Of a stretch of 54,541 nucleotides of DNA, positions 51,296 to 54,541 are shown in pieces. The notes under the pieces were generated by a model. The model was not told the DNA's origin and searched no databases. It worked only from the letters and a program-made list of their open reading frames with translations. Each line of letters opens with the position of its first letter. The first letter of the stretch is position 1. Source of the DNA: Bacteroidetes bacterium UBA3022 (GTDB taxonomy: Bacteria > Bacteroidota > Bacteroidia > Chitinophagales > BACL12). Made by a program: the position numbers and the translations under genes. The stretch spans positions 1 through 54,541 of the forward strand of contig DDYY01000097.1 of assembly GCA_002346225.1 (NCBI GenBank), in the 5' to 3' direction.

Positions 51296-54200
51296 ATGCA
51301 CAATTGTCCCCATTCTTTTGTGAAACAACTGTTATTCACATGCACATTGGCAATTTGCGCCCTGGTCCCGGCAAGGACACAGGCTCAGATTGTAGGTACC
51401 AATGCATTTATGCAAGGCGATTTCGTTGAAATCGGCGTCAACCAATGCGGTGCTTATGGCTCCAGCGGAGCTGCTCCGGCGGGCTACCACCCAACCATGG
51501 TGAGTGATGCGCTCGGTTTTGTAGCCGACGACGATATGGACGGCTGGGTAGGCGGTACCTTTCCCCCTTACTGCGGCGACTACTTCCTCCCGGGTACACC
51601 GGTGGAGGGCTGGGGCGTGCAGATCGGCGCCAGCACCTGGTACAACACCAACTCCAACTGCGCACCCTTTTCCATACCGGGAAGCATCAGCAGTTACGAT
51701 GCAGCAGGTGATGTTATCACAGTAGTCTGGGAAGGAAATATTACCAGCGAAGATGTCTCCATTACCCAAACCACCACCCTCATCAGCGATAAACGCTACT
51801 TCGTTACCCGAATCAATATCTGCAACAACGACACGGAAACTAAAAACGATATTTATTACAAGCGAAACGTTGACCCCGATAACGATCAACCATGGTCCGG
51901 AAGTTTCGTGACGGAAAACGTCATCGTCTCCAACCCTCCTGCCGATGAAAACGCTCTGGTGACCAGTGAAGGTCTTACCTACGGCTGCTTCCTCGGGCTG
52001 GGTGCACGTACGCCGAATGCCCGCGTATCGTGGGGCAATTTTGCGACTACGACAGGTACCCCTGCTCAGGTTTACGCAGGTACAGGCGGATTCAGTATTA
52101 CGGGAACTTCCACTGCCGACATCGCGAACTCTATTGCTTTTTATATAGAAACACTGGCTCCCGGCGAATGCGCCTGCTTTGCCTTCGCCTATATCCTGGA
52201 TGCCGATGAGCTGGAGGAAGCTCTGACAGCCACCACAGTAATCGACGTACTGATCAATGGCTCTCCCGTTGGCGTGGGCGAAACTTTCGTGGTTTGCGAT
52301 CCGGGCGACCCTATTTCCATTGAAGTTACCGGCGCAGATGACTATACCTTCACATGGTCTCCCTCCGATATTTTCGATGTGGATACAGGAACACTCGTTA
52401 CTGCCAATCCAACAGCACCTACTACCCTGGTTACCGCTTTGGGTGAAGGTGGCGAATGCGGTGATCTGCTGGTAGAATTCACCTTAATCTTTGCTGAAGA
52501 ACCTGTTATTGAAATAGCCGACACCGTTATTTGTGGTGGAGATATCATAACCTTAGATCTTCTGGCAGAGGCCGGCGACACCCCCTGTGAACCGATCCCC
52601 TTTATCAATACCACAGACTATGCTATCCCGGCAGGCCCAACAGTTAGCTCACCCATTACCGTCAGCGGTGTGAGTCCGGGCACCTTTAGCTTAGATAATT
52701 TCGAATACGTTTGCATCAATGTAGACCATAACTTTCTCGTCGATCTGGATATATTCCTGGAATGTCCGGATGGCACCCTGGTAGAACTTACTACCGACAA
52801 CGGAGGCTCCGGCGGTGATTATACCAATACCTGCTTCATCCCTGCGGGTGTTCCATCTATCACCACAGGCACAGCACCCTTTACAGGCTTTTACACCCCG
52901 GAAGGAGATTTCTCCGACTTTGTAGGCTGCAACGTCAACGGCACCTGGAACCTGGTAATCGATGATGACCTGGTGGGAACCCTGGGCACACTGCTCGACT
53001 GGTCGATAGCATTCACCTGTGAAAATGCTATCAGCACCTACTCCTGGTCACCAGCAACAGGATTGTCATCTACCACAGTAGAAGACCCGGCTGCTTCTCC
53101 TGATACCACTACCACTTACACCGTTACGCTTACTGATCTGGCCGGTTGTTCGTATACCGAAGACGTAACCGTTACGGTTTCCAGCCCTGTAGCAGCGATT
53201 TTCTCCTACCCCGAGCCCTTTTATTGCCCGGGTGATATAGATCCTGCTCCGGAGTTCGCTCCCGGCGGTGGCCCCGGAACCTTCAGCTTCAGTCCTGCAG
53301 GCCTTGTGATGGATATTTCTTCAGGTGTAGTGGACCTGTCAGAATCTACACCCGGAACCTACACCGTAACCAACACCATTGCAGCAACTTCCGATTGCCC
53401 CGAATACACCCACAATGCTGTCATCATCATCCAGCCTGTTTATGCCACTACTGTCAATCCCGAAATATGTGATGATGCTACCTATGTGCTGGCCGATGGA
53501 ACCATTGTCAGCTCAACAGGCACTTATACTACCACAGTGACCTCTGCAGTAGGTTGCGATTCCACCATCGTCACCAACTTGACGGTTTACCCTACCTACG
53601 AGGTAGATGTGGCCGCCGAAATTTGCGAAGGCGAATTCTATGAATTGCCCGACGGTGGATTTGCATCTTCTACCGGCATATTCCCTGTTACCTTAGCCAG
53701 TGTGAATGGCTGTGACAGCCTTGTTACAACTGCACTTACTGTCCATCCGGTATACGATATTACCATTCCTATTTCGCTGTGTGATGATGAAGTCATCGTA
53801 TTGCCCGATGGTACTGTAATCAGCGACCCGCCTGCAGGCATCTACAGTTATACATTTGCTACTGCCGATGGTTGCGATAGTACCGTCAATGTCGACCTCA
53901 CCATTTTACCTGTTTATGATATTGCCGAAACAGTAATCATTTGCGATGGCGATACCTATACCCTACCCGATGGCAGCAGCACCAGTGCCGCCGGCGACTA
54001 TGTAAGCAATCTAACAACAGGTGCCGGTTGCGACTCTGTTATCACCACCACCATCGTAGTCAATGAATTGTTTGCCACATCACTCGAACCGGCAATCTGC
54101 GACGACGAATTTTACACCTTACCCGATGGCAGTCTAACTGCTTCTGCCGGAACTTACAGTTTCACCCTGACCGCCACTAACGGTTGCGACAGTGCGGTGA

Positions 54201-54541
54201 CAGTAGATCTTACGGTTTATCCTACCTATGCCACTTCCTTCAGTGCTTCTATCTGCTCCGGCGATAATTATGTGCTTCCGGATGGTACCACTTTGATATC
54301 CCCCACAGCAGGCAGCTATCCGGTTACCCTGACTTCTGTGAACGGATGCGACAGTGTAGTGACCGTCAACTTGTCGCTGTGGCCGGTATACGACATTACC
54401 ATTCCTGCTGAAATATGTGCAGGAACCACCTATGCATTACCGGACGGCTCCACTACCGGCGTAGGAGGAGATTATGTATTTAGCTATTCAACTATCAACG
54501 GTTGCGACAGTACAGTAACTATTGCACTTACTGTCCATCCG
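51296..54541 (+). CDS. Giant secreted protein with P-domain and tandem LPDG/GCDS repeats, 3' end outside window
   Basis: Open from ATG 51296 to the window edge, 1082 codons without a stop. A signal peptide (to about TQAQ, residue 31) is followed by a beta-rich region (about 32-345) with several Cys and aromatic residues and an unnamed fold. About 439-576 is a proprotein-convertase P-domain (DLDIFLECPDGTLVEL; GTWNLVIDDDLVGTLG; LLDWSIAF), about 577-714 Ig/PKD-like strands (YSWSPATGLSS), then from residue 715 a tandem repeat array. The missing C-terminus probably carries a type IX sorting domain, by analogy with the other secreted proteins here. A surface adhesin is the likely role. Confidence 0.85.
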   Translation, partial: MHNCPHSFVKQLLFTCTLAICALVPARTQAQIVGTNAFMQGDFVEIGVNQCGAYGSSGAAPAGYHPTMVSDALGFVADDDMDGWVGGTFPPYCGDYFLPGTPVEGWGVQIGASTWYNTNSNCAPFSIPGSISSYDAAGDVITVVWEGNITSEDVSITQTTTLISDKRYFVTRINICNNDTETKNDIYYKRNVDPDNDQPWSGSFVTENVIVSNPPADENALVTSEGLTYGCFLGLGARTPNARVSWGNFATTTGTPAQVYAGTGGFSITGTSTADIANSIAFYIETLAPGECACFAFAYILDADELEEALTATTVIDVLINGSPVGVGETFVVCDPGDPISIEVTGADDYTFTWSPSDIFDVDTGTLVTANPTAPTTLVTALGEGGECGDLLVEFTLIFAEEPVIEIADTVICGGDIITLDLLAEAGDTPCEPIPFINTTDYAIPAGPTVSSPITVSGVSPGTFSLDNFEYVCINVDHNFLVDLDIFLECPDGTLVELTTDNGGSGGDYTNTCFIPAGVPSITTGTAPFTGFYTPEGDFSDFVGCNVNGTWNLVIDDDLVGTLGTLLDWSIAFTCENAISTYSWSPATGLSSTTVEDPAASPDTTTTYTVTLTDLAGCSYTEDVTVTVSSPVAAIFSYPEPFYCPGDIDPAPEFAPGGGPGTFSFSPAGLVMDISSGVVDLSESTPGTYTVTNTIAATSDCPEYTHNAVIIIQPVYATTVNPEICDDATYVLADGTIVSSTGTYTTTVTSAVGCDSTIVTNLTVYPTYEVDVAAEICEGEFYELPDGGFASSTGIFPVTLASVNGCDSLVTTALTVHPVYDITIPISLCDDEVIVLPDGTVISDPPAGIYSYTFATADGCDSTVNVDLTILPVYDIAETVIICDGDTYTLPDGSSTSAAGDYVSNLTTGAGCDSVITTTIVVNELFATSLEPAICDDEFYTLPDGSLTASAGTYSFTLTATNGCDSAVTVDLTVYPTYATSFSASICSGDNYVLPDGTTLISPTAGSYPVTLTSVNGCDSVVTVNLSLWPVYDITIPAEICAGTTYALPDGSTTGVGGDYVFSYSTINGCDSTVTIALTVHP
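53438..54541 (+). repeat. Seven tandem protein repeats of 52-54 residues (LPDG...GCDS)
   Basis: Units start at 53438, 53594, 53750, 53912, 54068, 54224 and 54386 and are 156 nt long, except units 3 and 6 at 162 nt. Each protein unit begins with an aromatic-containing YxxxxxxxxIC, then a CxGxxYxLPDG segment, a G-x-Y strand, GCDS and a terminal LTVxP. The two Cys per unit could pair. At the DNA level the units are diverged, so this is an old protein repeat rather than a recent expansion. The window ends exactly at a unit boundary, so more units may follow. Confidence 0.88.

Noticed and set aside
53438..54541. CRISPR-like array at the right end
   Set aside because: The repeats are 156-162 nt, continuous, in frame and conserved at protein rather than DNA level; there are no spacers or cas genes.

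Overview
The window is a gene-dense stretch of a Bacteroidota chromosome. The evidence is a GldB-type gliding lipoprotein, a PorP/SprF protein next to a type B type-IX-secretion cargo, a type A (Por) sorting domain, an UpxY-type NusG paralogue, a fused murF-alr gene, the purH-mreBCD-mrdA-rodA order, a SecA of about 1100 residues, and promoters of the TAnnTTTG class. Gliding and type IX genes with no polysaccharide-utilisation (susC/susD) genes suggest a free-living Chitinophagia- or Saprospiria-like lineage. That placement is inference.

Layout. 1-2.1 kb (+): three consecutive rhodanese proteins, a sterol-desaturase-family membrane enzyme and a small membrane protein. 2.1-5.3 kb (-): a VIT1/CCC1 transporter, glutamine-dependent NAD synthase and an outer-membrane barrel. 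5.4-6.4 kb (+): gldB. 6.4-12.7 kb (-): apaG, gmk, yicC, an EamA transporter broken by an in-frame stop, and a 1148-residue beta-propeller/barrel surface protein. 12.8-17.2 kb: an MBL-fold hydrolase, htpG, an LEA-type lipoprotein, an UpxY gene broken by an in-frame stop, and a WlbB/WbpD-type acetyltransferase. 17.2-23.9 kb (+): an unrecognised lipoprotein, purN, a PKD/SBBP type B cargo protein and its PorP/SprF partner. 23.9-29 kb: a multi-PAS histidine kinase, an EamA transporter and an Omp28-like thioredoxin-fold secreted protein. 29-34 kb: radC, rpsT, an aromatic amino acid lyase and an ABC-2 exporter pair. 34-43.8 kb (-): the cell-wall block rodA, mrdA, mreD, mreC, mreB, purH and murF-alr. 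43.9-49.5 kb (+): secA, deoC, a SPOR-like protein and an M20 amidohydrolase. 49.6-54.5 kb: a small membrane protein, truA, a DUF4293-like protein and a giant secreted repeat protein that runs off the window end.

No tRNA, rRNA, IS element, CRISPR array or phage gene was seen. No gene-free stretch exceeds about 215 bases, and convergent genes often overlap or abut. The cell-wall genes form one functional group (precursor ligation and D-Ala supply, elongasome scaffold, transpeptidase and glycosyltransferase). The secreted proteins depend on SecA and the type IX apparatus.

The most interesting signals are three. First, Bacteroidota -7 boxes lie only 3-5 nt before the start codons of at least eight genes, which suggests leaderless mRNAs; two such genes are divergent pairs. 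Second, three promoters are superimposed on the preceding gene's terminator or stop codon. Third, two otherwise intact genes are each interrupted by a single TAA. The tandem 52-54-residue repeat array at the right end is also notable. Positions of -7 boxes come from reading the sequence by eye and have not been tested against transcription data.
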